This document shows positions 1 to 9,937 of a stretch of DNA of 64,000 nucleotides, piece after piece; position 1 is the stretch's first letter, and every line of letters begins with the position of its first letter. The position numbers and the translations under genes were made by a program. The DNA comes from Humibacillus xanthopallidus. Lineage in GTDB: Bacteria; Actinomycetota; Actinomycetes; Actinomycetales; Dermatophilaceae. The stretch lies in assembly GCF_006717145.1 (NCBI RefSeq), contig NZ_VFQF01000001.1, forward strand, positions 1,860,001-1,924,000. The letters run 5' to 3'. The notes beneath the pieces are model-generated. The model saw only the letters and a list, made by a program, of their open reading frames with translations. It was not told the origin of the DNA and did no database searches.

Positions 1-120
1 TTCCTCGAGGACGGCGACACCGTGACGATGACGGCGTGGGCGCCGGGGCCCGGTGGGTCGAGGATCGGCCTCGGTGAGGTGACGGGCACGATCCGCCCGG
101 CACTGCCACTGGAGGCGTGA
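1..120 (+). CDS. fahA: Fumarylacetoacetase, C-terminal end (partial)
   Basis: The window opens inside a reading frame (frame 1) that stops at TGA 118-120. Only 39 residues are visible. They read FLEDGDTVTMTAWAPG, then RIGLGEVTGTIRPA, which matches what I know of the fumarylacetoacetase C-terminus, the part that closes the hydrolase fold. The enzyme splits 4-fumarylacetoacetate to fumarate and acetoacetate, the last step of tyrosine and homogentisate breakdown. The 4-hydroxyphenylpyruvate dioxygenase gene 4.6 kb away supports the call. The start and the catalytic residues lie outside the window, and so may homogentisate dioxygenase. Confidence 0.8.
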   Translation, partial: FLEDGDTVTMTAWAPGPGGSRIGLGEVTGTIRPALPLEA

Positions 121-152
121 CCGGCGGGCCGTCGTCCAGCCGTTCGGGGTCG

Positions 153-608
153 TCAGCCGGCGGGGCCGACGAGCCCGTGCCACGACCACCTCGGGATGCT
201 CAGGCCATCGGGCACATCGTCCGCTGAGTGGTGGTAGCGGCTCATCGTCGACGTCGTGGCCCAGGCGAAGTAGTCGTGCAGCGCTGAGCGCAGAGGCTCG
301 TCGGTAAGTCCCACGTCACGCAGCGCCTCGTCGAAGCACGCGATCGCCCTACGGTCCATCTCCTCGTGGGGGCCGTTGCCGCTGTGCATCCGCACCACCT
401 CGCTCTCGTCCCCCATCGTGCGCGAGTAGGTGTCAGGACCACCGAGCGCCTCGCTCCAGTAGGCAGCGAGGCGCTCGGTGTGGTCGGCACGGAATCCGTG
501 GCTGAAGGCGTGGCTCACGATCTCGTCGGCGAGCACCCGCTCGTGCCAGGCATGGGCCAGCGCCACCATGCCCTCGGTTCCGCCCGCTGCGTCGTAGAGC
601 GTCTGCAT
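153..608 (-). CDS. Truncated (group II-like) hemoglobin
   Basis: This 151-aa protein starts MQTLYDAAGGTEGM, the usual opening of truncated globins. A block containing YWSEALGGPDTYS follows, then VVRMHSGNGPHEEM (a histidine here is a candidate proximal heme ligand), and a Trp-rich end, SIPRWSWHG. These fit the two-on-two globins that bind oxygen or handle NO in the cytoplasm. A longer frame begins at 653, but I chose the ATG at 608 because GGTGGAG stands a few bases before it and globin homology begins there. It lies 98 bp downstream of the MFS gene on the same strand and may share its transcript. Confidence 0.8.
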   Translation of the reverse strand: MQTLYDAAGGTEGMVALAHAWHERVLADEIVSHAFSHGFRADHTERLAAYWSEALGGPDTYSRTMGDESEVVRMHSGNGPHEEMDRRAIACFDEALRDVGLTDEPLRSALHDYFAWATTSTMSRYHHSADDVPDGLSIPRWSWHGLVGPAG

Positions 609-706
609 CGCTCCACCATGCCACCCCCCGGGTCGCCGACGGTGCTGGAGCAATCGGTGGGACGACGGGGGCCAGCACAGACCGGGGCCGCCTCGACGGC
701 CACAGG

Positions 707-2305
707 TCAGTGCAGGACGACTCCGGGTGCGCCTTCTGCGACGTCGTCGAGCAGGTGTGACTCCTCGTGCTTGCGCGGAAGGAACGATGCCGCCACCAAG
801 GTGGTGCAGAGCAGGATCGCCGCCACGAGGAAGGTGCTTCCGAAGGCGTCGGCGGCCTGCGCGAGCCCCTCCTCGACCGCTGCGGGCCCACCGACCTGGT
901 CGACGAGGGCGGGGTCCTTCTGCGCCGCGATCGCGGGGATGGCGAGCGGTGCCGCCTTGAGGTAGTTGGTGAAGACGACCGAGATGACGGCCACGCCGAC
1001 CGAGCTCGCGATCTGCTGCGTGATGTTGAGCAGGGTGGAGCCCCGGGCCACCTGATGCGACTGGAGGGTCTTGAGCGCCGAGGTCATGATCGGCATCATC
1101 GTGCCGCCCATGCCGAGGCCCATGATGAAGAGCACCGGGATCATGAACCCCCAGTACGAGGTGTCAGTGCCGACCTGGGTCAGGGCGAACATCCCACCGG
1201 TGATGAGCAGCAGACCGAACGGGACGATGCGCCCGACGGGGATGCGGTCCGTGAGGGAGCCCGCGATCGGCATCGTGATCATCGCGCCGATGCCCTGCGG
1301 CACCATGAGGAAAGCCGCGTGCAGGGTGTCTTCGCCGCGCACCTGCTGGAAGTAGGTCGGCACGAGCAGCAGACCGCCGAAGAAGGCCGCGGCGAAGAGG
1401 AACATCGTGATCGTCGCGACGCTGAGCCTCCGGTTGCGGAAGAGGCGCAGGTCGAGCAGCGGGTGCTTCGGCCGGAAGCTGTAGAAGACGAAGGCCACCA
1501 GCATGACGAGGCCGATGCAGAACGGCACGAGGACCTTCGTCGACATGAACGTGCCCTCACCCGGGATCGAGCTGATGCCGTAGAGGAAGAGGGCGAGACC
1601 GGGCGACATGAGCAGCATGCCGACGACGTCGAACGACTCGGACGGCTCGGGTCGGTCGGAGGGCAGCGCCCAGAGTGCGTACAGCACCGCGACGATGCCG
1701 ATCGGCACGTTGATGAGGAAGATCCAGTGCCAGCTCGCGACCTCGATGAGCCAGCCGCCGAGGATCGGCCCGAAGATCGGCCCGAGCAGCATCGGCACCC
1801 CGAGGATGGCCATGAGCCGGCCCATCCGAGCCGGACCGGCGGCGCGCGTCATGATCGTCATGCCGAGCGGCATGAGCATGCCGCCACCCAGCCCCTGGAG
1901 GACGCGGAAGCCGATGAGCATCTCGATGGTTGCCGCAGTCGCGCAGAGGGCAGAGCCGATGGTGAAGAGGCCGATGGCGAGGGTGTAGAGACGCTTGGTG
2001 CCGAAGCGGTCGGCGGCCCAGCCAGTGAGCGGGATGACCGTCGCGAGCGCGAGCGTGTAGGCGGTGACCGTCCAGGCGACGGTGGAGTAGGGCAGCGGGT
2101 TGGCGGGGTCCTCGGCGAAGGCGGTCTGGAAGGTGGGCAGCGCGATGTTGACGACCGTGATGTCGAGGATCGACATGATGGCGCCGAGCACCACGACCCC
2201 GGCCACCTTGAGCACGGCGCCGTCGATCTCGTCCGGGTAGTCAGGCACCCCCGAGGAGGCGAGCGACGGCTCGGCGGAAGGGTGGTGACTGGCTGACCTG
2301 GACAC
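707..2305 (-). CDS. MFS drug-export permease, DHA2/EmrB-QacA type
   Basis: This 532-aa integral membrane protein of the major facilitator superfamily should have about 14 transmembrane helices. Typical DHA2 features are visible: the first helix runs IMSILDITVVNIALPTF (motif D1), followed by VAWTVTAYTLALATVIPLTG, then the loop AADRFGTKRLY (motif A) and LQGLGGGMLMPLGMTI (antiporter motif C region). Proton-coupled efflux of hydrophobic compounds is the family role; the substrate cannot be read from sequence. The frame opens at 2353, but the GTG at 2305 is preceded by GAGGGGAG at good spacing, so I start there. The globin gene lies downstream. Confidence 0.85.
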   Translation of the reverse strand: MSRSASHHPSAEPSLASSGVPDYPDEIDGAVLKVAGVVVLGAIMSILDITVVNIALPTFQTAFAEDPANPLPYSTVAWTVTAYTLALATVIPLTGWAADRFGTKRLYTLAIGLFTIGSALCATAATIEMLIGFRVLQGLGGGMLMPLGMTIMTRAAGPARMGRLMAILGVPMLLGPIFGPILGGWLIEVASWHWIFLINVPIGIVAVLYALWALPSDRPEPSESFDVVGMLLMSPGLALFLYGISSIPGEGTFMSTKVLVPFCIGLVMLVAFVFYSFRPKHPLLDLRLFRNRRLSVATITMFLFAAAFFGGLLLVPTYFQQVRGEDTLHAAFLMVPQGIGAMITMPIAGSLTDRIPVGRIVPFGLLLITGGMFALTQVGTDTSYWGFMIPVLFIMGLGMGGTMMPIMTSALKTLQSHQVARGSTLLNITQQIASSVGVAVISVVFTNYLKAAPLAIPAIAAQKDPALVDQVGGPAAVEEGLAQAADAFGSTFLVAAILLCTTLVAASFLPRKHEESHLLDDVAEGAPGVVLH

Positions 2306-2445
2306 GGTGGCTCCCCTCGGCGTCACGGCTGGGGTGCGACGACAGTGCCGCACAGCAGCGCATCAGCCATTGTGGACCTGCCCACCGACAGCCACGCAAG
2401 CCAATAGTCCCGGCCGGCGAAACCCCGGCTCGGGAACTCAGTCCG

Positions 2446-3324
2446 TCAGGCCTGGCCGCGCGGCTGCTTGCCCATGACGACCTGGGTGCGCCCGACCTTG
2501 TCGTGCAGCGCCTGGCGCTTGTCGTCCCAGAGCGGCCACAGGTAGTCGAGCAGGAAGACGATGAAGTAGAGCCCGGACACCAGCGGCACGATCTGCAGGA
2601 CCGAGATGAGGCGGCGCCGCAGGGCGCTGCCGATGTCGAGCGGGCCCGGCCGGTCGACGCGGCGGACGCTGATGCCCACCGCCATCTTTCCGGGCGTCTG
2701 GGCGAGCGTCGTCCAGAAGGCGAGGCAGTAGACCGTGATGGTGCCCCACGTGATGAGCCCCACGCGGAACGCCTGGCCGGCGAGGTCCTGGGCGATGTTC
2801 TGGATCTCGGTCTGGTTCTGGCGCGACGCGGCGTCGATGAGGTTCTCGATCGTCGTGAAGTAGTCCGATGCGAAGGCGTTGAGCAGCACGTAGGACAGGA
2901 TCGTGAGGATGACTCCGTCGATGATCCACGCGGCGAGACGGCGCCCCCAGGACGCGAGCGGGACGCCGTCGGCCGTCGTCTTGATCGTCTGCATCCAGGC
3001 TGCGGTGGCCGGTGCACCGGGGTACTGCGGCGCCTGGCCGTACTGGCCCTGCTGCCCGACCTGGCCACCCTGGCCGTAAGCCTGGGGCGCCTGCCCCTGC
3101 CACCCGCTGCCCTGCGGCATCGGCGTCGTCGCCGTCGGCACGCCCTGGGTCGCGGCAGCTCCCGTCGCGTCGGACGAGGACGCCTGCGGCGGAAGGCTGC
3201 TGCTCTGCGGCAGGGTCGGCGACTTCTTCGGCGCGGTGTGGCTCGTCCACATCACACCGTCCCAGTAGCGGAGCATGTCGGGGTTGCTCGGGTCGTCGTA
3301 CCACCCGGACGGTTGCTGGCTCAT
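2446..3324 (-). CDS. DUF2510 plus RDD family membrane protein
   Basis: This is a 292-aa protein. The N-terminus (SGWYDDPSNPDMLRYWDGVMW, split here as a motif of Trp and Asp residues around 7-27) is a DUF2510 module, common in actinobacterial membrane proteins. A Gln/Gly/Pro-rich linker follows to about residue 115. The C-terminal half is an RDD domain: GRRLAAWIIDGVIL carries the Arg-Asp signature, TPGKMAVGISVRRVD is the conserved loop, and there are three to four membrane segments. Function is unknown, although some RDD proteins act in ion exchange. It lies 45 bp downstream of the antiporter on the same strand, so co-transcription is likely. No clear ribosome site supports the chosen ATG. Confidence 0.8.
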   Translation of the reverse strand: MSQQPSGWYDDPSNPDMLRYWDGVMWTSHTAPKKSPTLPQSSSLPPQASSSDATGAAATQGVPTATTPMPQGSGWQGQAPQAYGQGGQVGQQGQYGQAPQYPGAPATAAWMQTIKTTADGVPLASWGRRLAAWIIDGVILTILSYVLLNAFASDYFTTIENLIDAASRQNQTEIQNIAQDLAGQAFRVGLITWGTITVYCLAFWTTLAQTPGKMAVGISVRRVDRPGPLDIGSALRRRLISVLQIVPLVSGLYFIVFLLDYLWPLWDDKRQALHDKVGRTQVVMGKQPRGQA

Positions 3325-3369
3325 GGGTCAACTGTGCCATGACCTCCCGCACCTTCAGCGCCAGGTGGC

Positions 3370-4533
3370 TCAGCTCGCCCCCTGCCGTTGCAGGATCGTC
3401 TCCTCCGCCTGTGCCAGCGCGCGGACCCGTCCCGACACCAAGGCGGTCGCAGCAACCGTGACCAGCGCGCCGAGGAGCAGCGACGGGGCCTCCCCCGGCG
3501 CCATGAGCCCGAGGGTGTTGCCGAGCGTCACCGCAGCGACGGGCACCCCGAGCTGGGCTGCGGTGATGAGAGCGGTCGGCCAGGGCTGTCCCGTCACGAC
3601 CATGGCGCCGTGGACGACGAGGGCGCTCCCACCGAGGGCGAGGCCCAGGACGATGGCCGCGGGATGCGTCCCCAGCTCGCGCAGGTCGAGCGAGGCCCCC
3701 AGCCAGACGAAGAAGATCGGCGCGAAGAAGCCCTCGGTCACGGCGAAGAGCTGCTTCGCCACCCGGCGTGGCTCCCCGACCGCCGAGAGCGCGATGCCCG
3801 CCGCGAAGCCGGCCAGCATCACCGAGACGTGGGTCGCCGCGGCCACAGCGGCGAGCGCGAAGAGGATGGCGAGGGAGGCCCGCAGCTCGACGGCAAGGCT
3901 GCGCTCGTGCGAGATCTCGCGCACCTTCCGCTCGCGCCCGGACCCGACGAACCATCGCAGCAGCAGCCAGAGCAGGAAGGCGCAGCTGATGACCGCCAGC
4001 GAGCCAAAGACGGCCCGGCCGGCATGCGCAGGGTCGATCGCCATCGGCAGCGCGACGATGCAGGCGGCGTCGGCGACGGCGAGCTGCGGCAGCAGCTGCA
4101 CCATCATCGGGCCGCGCACGGGAGTGCCGTCGAGGACGGGGAGCACGAGGCTGGCCGACGACGAGGCGAGCAGCACGGCATACAGGGCGGCGTGGCCGGT
4201 GCCGAAGAGGTGTGCGAGCGCCCACCCCGCCGGCACGGAGAGCACGCCGACGGCGACGGCACGCCCGAGCCCGCGGCTCAGCCCGGGGCGCAGCGCGGGG
4301 TCGCGCACCGGCACGTGGGTGCCGGCGACGAACATCACGAGGGCGAAGCCCACCTCGCCGAGGAAGCTGAAGGTCTCGTTGCTCGGGTCGAGCACGCCGA
4401 GCCCGGTGCGCCCGAGGAGGATGCCGACGGCGAGCTCGCCGATGACGACGGGAAGGTGCAGCCAGCGCGGCAGCGACAGCAGCGGACCGATGATGGCGAC
4501 CAGGCAGATGAGGGCGAGCGTGGCGAATCCCAT
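3370..4533 (-). CDS. Cation:proton antiporter (Kef/CPA2-like)
   Basis: This 387-aa, strongly hydrophobic protein has about 11-12 predicted membrane segments. It begins MGFATLALICLVAIIGPLLS, followed by LPVVIGELAVGILLGRTGLG, the repeat-1 signature of the CPA2 monovalent cation/proton antiporters. A second inverted-repeat region (FAAGIALSAVGEPRRVAKQL then FFAPIFFVWLGASLDL) is also present. The protein ends soon after the membrane domain, so the cytoplasmic TrkA-N/TrkA-C regulatory domains of full Kef proteins are absent. The likely role is Na+ or K+ for H+ exchange across the cytoplasmic membrane; the ion is not determinable. The RDD gene is immediately downstream. Confidence 0.8.
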   Translation of the reverse strand: MGFATLALICLVAIIGPLLSLPRWLHLPVVIGELAVGILLGRTGLGVLDPSNETFSFLGEVGFALVMFVAGTHVPVRDPALRPGLSRGLGRAVAVGVLSVPAGWALAHLFGTGHAALYAVLLASSSASLVLPVLDGTPVRGPMMVQLLPQLAVADAACIVALPMAIDPAHAGRAVFGSLAVISCAFLLWLLLRWFVGSGRERKVREISHERSLAVELRASLAILFALAAVAAATHVSVMLAGFAAGIALSAVGEPRRVAKQLFAVTEGFFAPIFFVWLGASLDLRELGTHPAAIVLGLALGGSALVVHGAMVVTGQPWPTALITAAQLGVPVAAVTLGNTLGLMAPGEAPSLLLGALVTVAATALVSGRVRALAQAEETILQRQGAS

Positions 4534-4642
4534 CGGCGCTCAGTCCGATTCGCGGCTCGCGGCGAGCACGGTCACCGGGGCTGGGCTCGCGGGACCTTCG
4601 TGCATGGCCGCAATCTACGCCGTGTGGTCCCGCAGCGCAGCG

Positions 4643-4675
4643 GGTCCGGCCGGTCCCACCGGGACCGACCGGACC
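4643..4675 (-). terminator. Hairpin terminator of hpd
   Basis: A 15-bp inverted repeat (4643-4657 and 4661-4675) has a three-base loop and one mismatched position that can be a G-U wobble. It starts about 20 bases after the hpd stop codon. No T-tract follows, as is common in high-GC bacteria. Confidence 0.65.
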
Positions 4676-4693
4676 AACCCGACCACGCGCCGG

Positions 4694-6565
<1,872 letters not shown>

Positions 6566-6577
6566 GAGACTGTGCCC

Positions 6578-7888
6578 GTGACCACGAACCCCTACACGCC
6601 CCGGCCGGCAGTCGAGCTCACGCACCCCGAGTGGAGCCGTGATGCGACGATCTACCAGATCAACCAGCGCAACTTCACGCCCGAGGGCACCTTCCGGGCG
6701 GCCGAGGCGCACCTCCCCCGGCTGCGCGACCTGGGGGTGGACATCCTGTGGCTCATGCCGGTCCACCCGATCGGCGAGCTCAACCGCAAGGGCGGTCTCG
6801 GCAGCCCGTACGCCGTCAAGGACTACCTCGGGGTCAACCCCGAGTTCGGCACGCTCGACGACCTGCGCCACTTCGTCGCGGCCGCCCACGACCTCGGCTT
6901 CCACGTCATCCTCGACTGGGTCGCCAACCACACCGCCTGGGACAACCCCCTCGTCGAGGAGCACCCCGAGTGGTACGCCCGTGACTGGAACGGCAGCTTC
7001 CGGCCCACGCCGTGGTGGGACTGGGACGACATCATCGATCTCGACTACGACAACGAGGACCTCCGCAGGTACATGACGGAGGCGATGAAGTTCTGGGTGC
7101 GCGAGGCCGACGTCGACGGCTACCGCTGCGACGTCGCGGGCTTCGTGCCGCTCGACTTCTGGGAGAACGTGCGCCGCGAGCTCGACGAGATCAAGCCCGT
7201 CTTCATGCTCGCCGAGTGGGAGTCGCGCGACCTGCACGTGCGGGCCTTCGACATGTCCTACGCGTGGAGCTGGAACGACACCCTGCACAAGATCGCCCAC
7301 GGCAAGGCCGACGTCGATGTGCTCAAGGTGTACTACGCGTGGAACGACCGCTTCTACCAGCGCGACGCCTACCGCATGCTCTTCGTCAGCAACCACGACA
7401 AGAACGCCTGGGAGGGCACCGAGTACGAGCAGTTCGGCGACGCGCTCGTCCCCTCGATCGTGCTGTCGGTCGTCAGCGAGGGCATGCCGCTCATCTACAA
7501 CGGCCAGGAGGCGGGCAGCGACCGCCGGCTCGACTTCTTCGAGAAGGACGAGATCGAGTGGCGCAACGACGAGCAGGGCGAGCTCTACCGCCGGCTGCTC
7601 GCCCTGCGCAAGGCTCACCCGGCCCTGCGCAACGGCGCTGCGGGCGGGCGCATGGTGCGCGTGCCCAACTCGGCCGAGGCCGCGGTCCTCAGCTTCGTGC
7701 GCCAGGTGGAGGGCGACCGGGTCTTCGCCGCCTTCAACTTCTCGCCGCAGGAGCAGACGGTGACGCTCGGCGCCGGTCCGCAGGCAGGAACGTGGACCGA
7801 CGCGTTCTCGGGCGATGCCGTCGAGCTCGCGCCGGGCCAGTCCTACACGCTGCCGGCGTGGGGTCACCAGGTGCTCGTCGGCTCCTGA
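6578..7888 (+). CDS. Alpha-amylase family glycoside hydrolase (GH13)
   Basis: This protein of about 436 aa is a (beta/alpha)8-barrel enzyme acting on alpha-glucosidic bonds. All four GH13 blocks are visible: DWVANHT (region I), GYRCDVAGF with the nucleophile Asp near 185, FMLAEWES with the acid/base Glu near 212, and FVSNHDKN with the third Asp near 274. A short beta-rich C-terminal domain follows. No signal peptide is seen, so it should be cytoplasmic and act on glycogen-, maltodextrin- or trehalose-type sugars. GTG at 6572 is an alternative start, but AGGAG at 6564-6568 is better spaced for the GTG at 6578. It is 12 bp behind the regulator gene and probably co-transcribed. Confidence 0.85.
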   Translation: MTTNPYTPRPAVELTHPEWSRDATIYQINQRNFTPEGTFRAAEAHLPRLRDLGVDILWLMPVHPIGELNRKGGLGSPYAVKDYLGVNPEFGTLDDLRHFVAAAHDLGFHVILDWVANHTAWDNPLVEEHPEWYARDWNGSFRPTPWWDWDDIIDLDYDNEDLRRYMTEAMKFWVREADVDGYRCDVAGFVPLDFWENVRRELDEIKPVFMLAEWESRDLHVRAFDMSYAWSWNDTLHKIAHGKADVDVLKVYYAWNDRFYQRDAYRMLFVSNHDKNAWEGTEYEQFGDALVPSIVLSVVSEGMPLIYNGQEAGSDRRLDFFEKDEIEWRNDEQGELYRRLLALRKAHPALRNGAAGGRMVRVPNSAEAAVLSFVRQVEGDRVFAAFNFSPQEQTVTLGAGPQAGTWTDAFSGDAVELAPGQSYTLPAWGHQVLVGS

Positions 7889-7921
7889 TCGGCTCCGCCT
7901 TCGCCGCAGGAGTCGGACCGT

Positions 7922-7970
7922 GGCTGGATGGTTGCGGTCGCGGGGTGCCCCCGCCCGCAACCATCCAGCC
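7922..7970. terminator. Bidirectional hairpin terminator, 16-bp perfect stem
   Basis: A perfect 16-bp inverted repeat (7922-7937 and 7955-7970, arms GGCTGGATGGTTGCGG and its complement) with a 17-base GC-rich loop lies between the convergent GH13 and 5'-nucleotidase genes. It can end transcription from both sides. It has no T-tract. Confidence 0.7.
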
Positions 7971-8002
7971 GTGGCGCGTCCGATGCGCCAGTCCGTATGC
8001 CG

Positions 8003-9871
8003 TCAGGCCGTGATCGTGACCGCGGCGCCGTTGCTCACGAGCTTCCAGTCCGCGCTGGAGAACGCCGCGGCGTCGATGACCTTGTTGGCTGTCACCCAGT
8101 CGATGATCAGCTGGCGGATCTCGATCTGGCGGTTGTAGACGACCGGGGCCGCCTTGACGTGCGGGAAGTTGCCACCGCCCGACTGCCGGTAGTTGTTGAT
8201 CGCGACGACGAACTGGGCCGACAGGTCGATGGGGGCACCGGCATACGACAGGTTCGCGATGCGGGAGCCGCGGTCCTTGGCGATGTCGATGTCGTAGGTG
8301 AGCGCCTTGTCGAGGCCTCCGACGATGTCGTAGTTGTAGTCCGGCGTGCCTCCGGGAGCGAGCGGGGTCACGGCGTTGGTCACCTGCTCCGGCGTGTACG
8401 GCCCCGTGCCGCTGCGCTGCTGGAAGTACCACGCCGACTGCTCGAGGTAGTCCTTGACCTGCTGGCCCGTGAGGACGATGCCGAGCAGCGTGTTGTCGAA
8501 GATGTAGAGCCCCGCGACGTCGCGCACCGTGACGTTGCCCTCGGGGATCGCCGCGGCCTGGTTGAACGGCGCAGCGATCGACAGGACCGGCAGGCCGGCC
8601 TGCGGTGTGCCGGCAAGGGCCGCCTTGACGGTGAGACCCTGCACGTAGTTGACGAAGTCCATCGCCGCGGTGTCCTCGTAGCGCGAGGTCGCGGCGGACA
8701 TCGCCTGCTTCGAGGTGCCGATGACGCTGTTGACGTAGGTGAGCACCTTCGCGTGCGAGGCGGCGACCGCGCCGCTCACGGCGGGGTCCTCGGGGGCGAC
8801 GTTGGAGTTGTAGAGCGTCGACTCGGAGTGCACGACCTGCCACTGCCCACGGATCTTCTGGAGGTCGAGCGACATCCGCGTCACCCGCATGCCCCAGTAG
8901 AGGGGCTCGGAGAGCAGCACCTGCTTGCCCGTCGCCGTGTTGGTCACGTAGCGCTGCGGGATCTCGAGGTGTGCGTGGCCGACGAGGATCGCGTCGATGC
9001 CGGGCACCTCCTGCGCGAGGATGGCGCTGGCGTTCTCGACGTAGGGCAGCGCGTCGCCCCAGGACGAGGCGCCGTTGTCGCCGGAGTGGCACGCGACGAT
9101 GACGACGTCGGCGCCGGCCGCCTTGAGGCGCGGCACCATGACCTTGGCCTGCTCGACGATGCCCGGGAAGCGCACCTTGCCCTCGACGTTGGCGGCGTCC
9201 CAGATGGCGACGCCGGGCGTCACGAGACCGAGGATGCCGACCTTGATCGGCTTCGTATCGGGCAGCTTGACCGTCTTGATGATCCACGGCTTGAAGACCG
9301 GGGCGCCGGTGTTCCAGTCGACCGAGTTGGCCGAGAGGAGGGGGAAGTTGAGCTGCTTCTCGAAGGCCCGCAGGGTGTCGAGGCCGTAGTTGTACTCGTG
9401 GTTGCCGAGCGCGGCGGCGTCGTAGCCGACCTGGTTCATCGCGGCGGCCATCGGGTGGGTGGAGCCGCCGGTGATGGGGTCGATCTTGGCGAAGTAGTAG
9501 GCGAGCGGGGTGCCCTGGATCGTGTCGCCGGCGTCGATCGTCAGGGTGCGCTCGGCGCCGACCTCCGCACGGATGGCCTTGATGATCGAGGACGCCTTGG
9601 CCACACCGATGTCGTTGTGCGCCCTGTCGTCGTACTCGGTGTTCTTGAAGTAGTCCCAGTTGAGGACGTTGCCGTGCAGGTCGGTCGTGCCGAGCACGGT
9701 GAGTCGCACGATCTCGCCGTTCGTGCCGGGTCCGGGAGCCGCGGTGGCGGCAGCGGACGGACCGGCGGCGGCGACGGCCGCGACACCGGCGCCGCCGACG
9801 GCTGCCATGGTGAGCAGCTGACGGCGGGTGGTGGCGGATGCGAGGAAGTCTGGGGTCTTGTCGGTGCTCAT
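8003..9871 (-). CDS. Tat-exported 5'-nucleotidase / 2',3'-cyclic phosphodiesterase family
   Basis: This 622-aa protein begins with a twin-arginine signal (TTRRQLLTMAAVGGAGVAAVAAAG) and so should fold before export. The calcineurin-like metallophosphoesterase domain shows its metal ligands in order: TTDLHGN, AGDTIQG, GNHEYNYG, CHSGDNG and GHAHLEIP. The C-terminal 5'-nucleotidase domain (about residues 400-600) contains GNVTVRDVAG and GTPDYNYDIVGGLD. The expected job is extracellular breakdown of nucleotides for phosphate and nucleoside salvage. AAGGA stands five bases before the ATG. The gene is convergent with GH13 and lies 66 bp downstream of the DUF2156 gene. Confidence 0.9.
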   Translation of the reverse strand: MSTDKTPDFLASATTRRQLLTMAAVGGAGVAAVAAAGPSAAATAAPGPGTNGEIVRLTVLGTTDLHGNVLNWDYFKNTEYDDRAHNDIGVAKASSIIKAIRAEVGAERTLTIDAGDTIQGTPLAYYFAKIDPITGGSTHPMAAAMNQVGYDAAALGNHEYNYGLDTLRAFEKQLNFPLLSANSVDWNTGAPVFKPWIIKTVKLPDTKPIKVGILGLVTPGVAIWDAANVEGKVRFPGIVEQAKVMVPRLKAAGADVVIVACHSGDNGASSWGDALPYVENASAILAQEVPGIDAILVGHAHLEIPQRYVTNTATGKQVLLSEPLYWGMRVTRMSLDLQKIRGQWQVVHSESTLYNSNVAPEDPAVSGAVAASHAKVLTYVNSVIGTSKQAMSAATSRYEDTAAMDFVNYVQGLTVKAALAGTPQAGLPVLSIAAPFNQAAAIPEGNVTVRDVAGLYIFDNTLLGIVLTGQQVKDYLEQSAWYFQQRSGTGPYTPEQVTNAVTPLAPGGTPDYNYDIVGGLDKALTYDIDIAKDRGSRIANLSYAGAPIDLSAQFVVAINNYRQSGGGNFPHVKAAPVVYNRQIEIRQLIIDWVTANKVIDAAAFSSADWKLVSNGAAVTITA

Positions 9872-9937
9872 CTCGTCCTTCAGGGGGTCGGGTCTGTCCC
9901 GTCTGGTGGGGGAACACGCCGACCCTAGCGCCGCGCT

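Noticed and set aside
767-2296. Long plus-strand frame of about 500 aa over the MFS gene
   Set aside because: It is Arg/Asp/His-rich antisense shadow of a membrane protein gene and has no ribosome site.
7928-9928. Long plus-strand frame over the 5'-nucleotidase gene
   Set aside because: Val/Asp/Arg-rich shadow coding; the minus strand holds a full Tat signal and all metal motifs.
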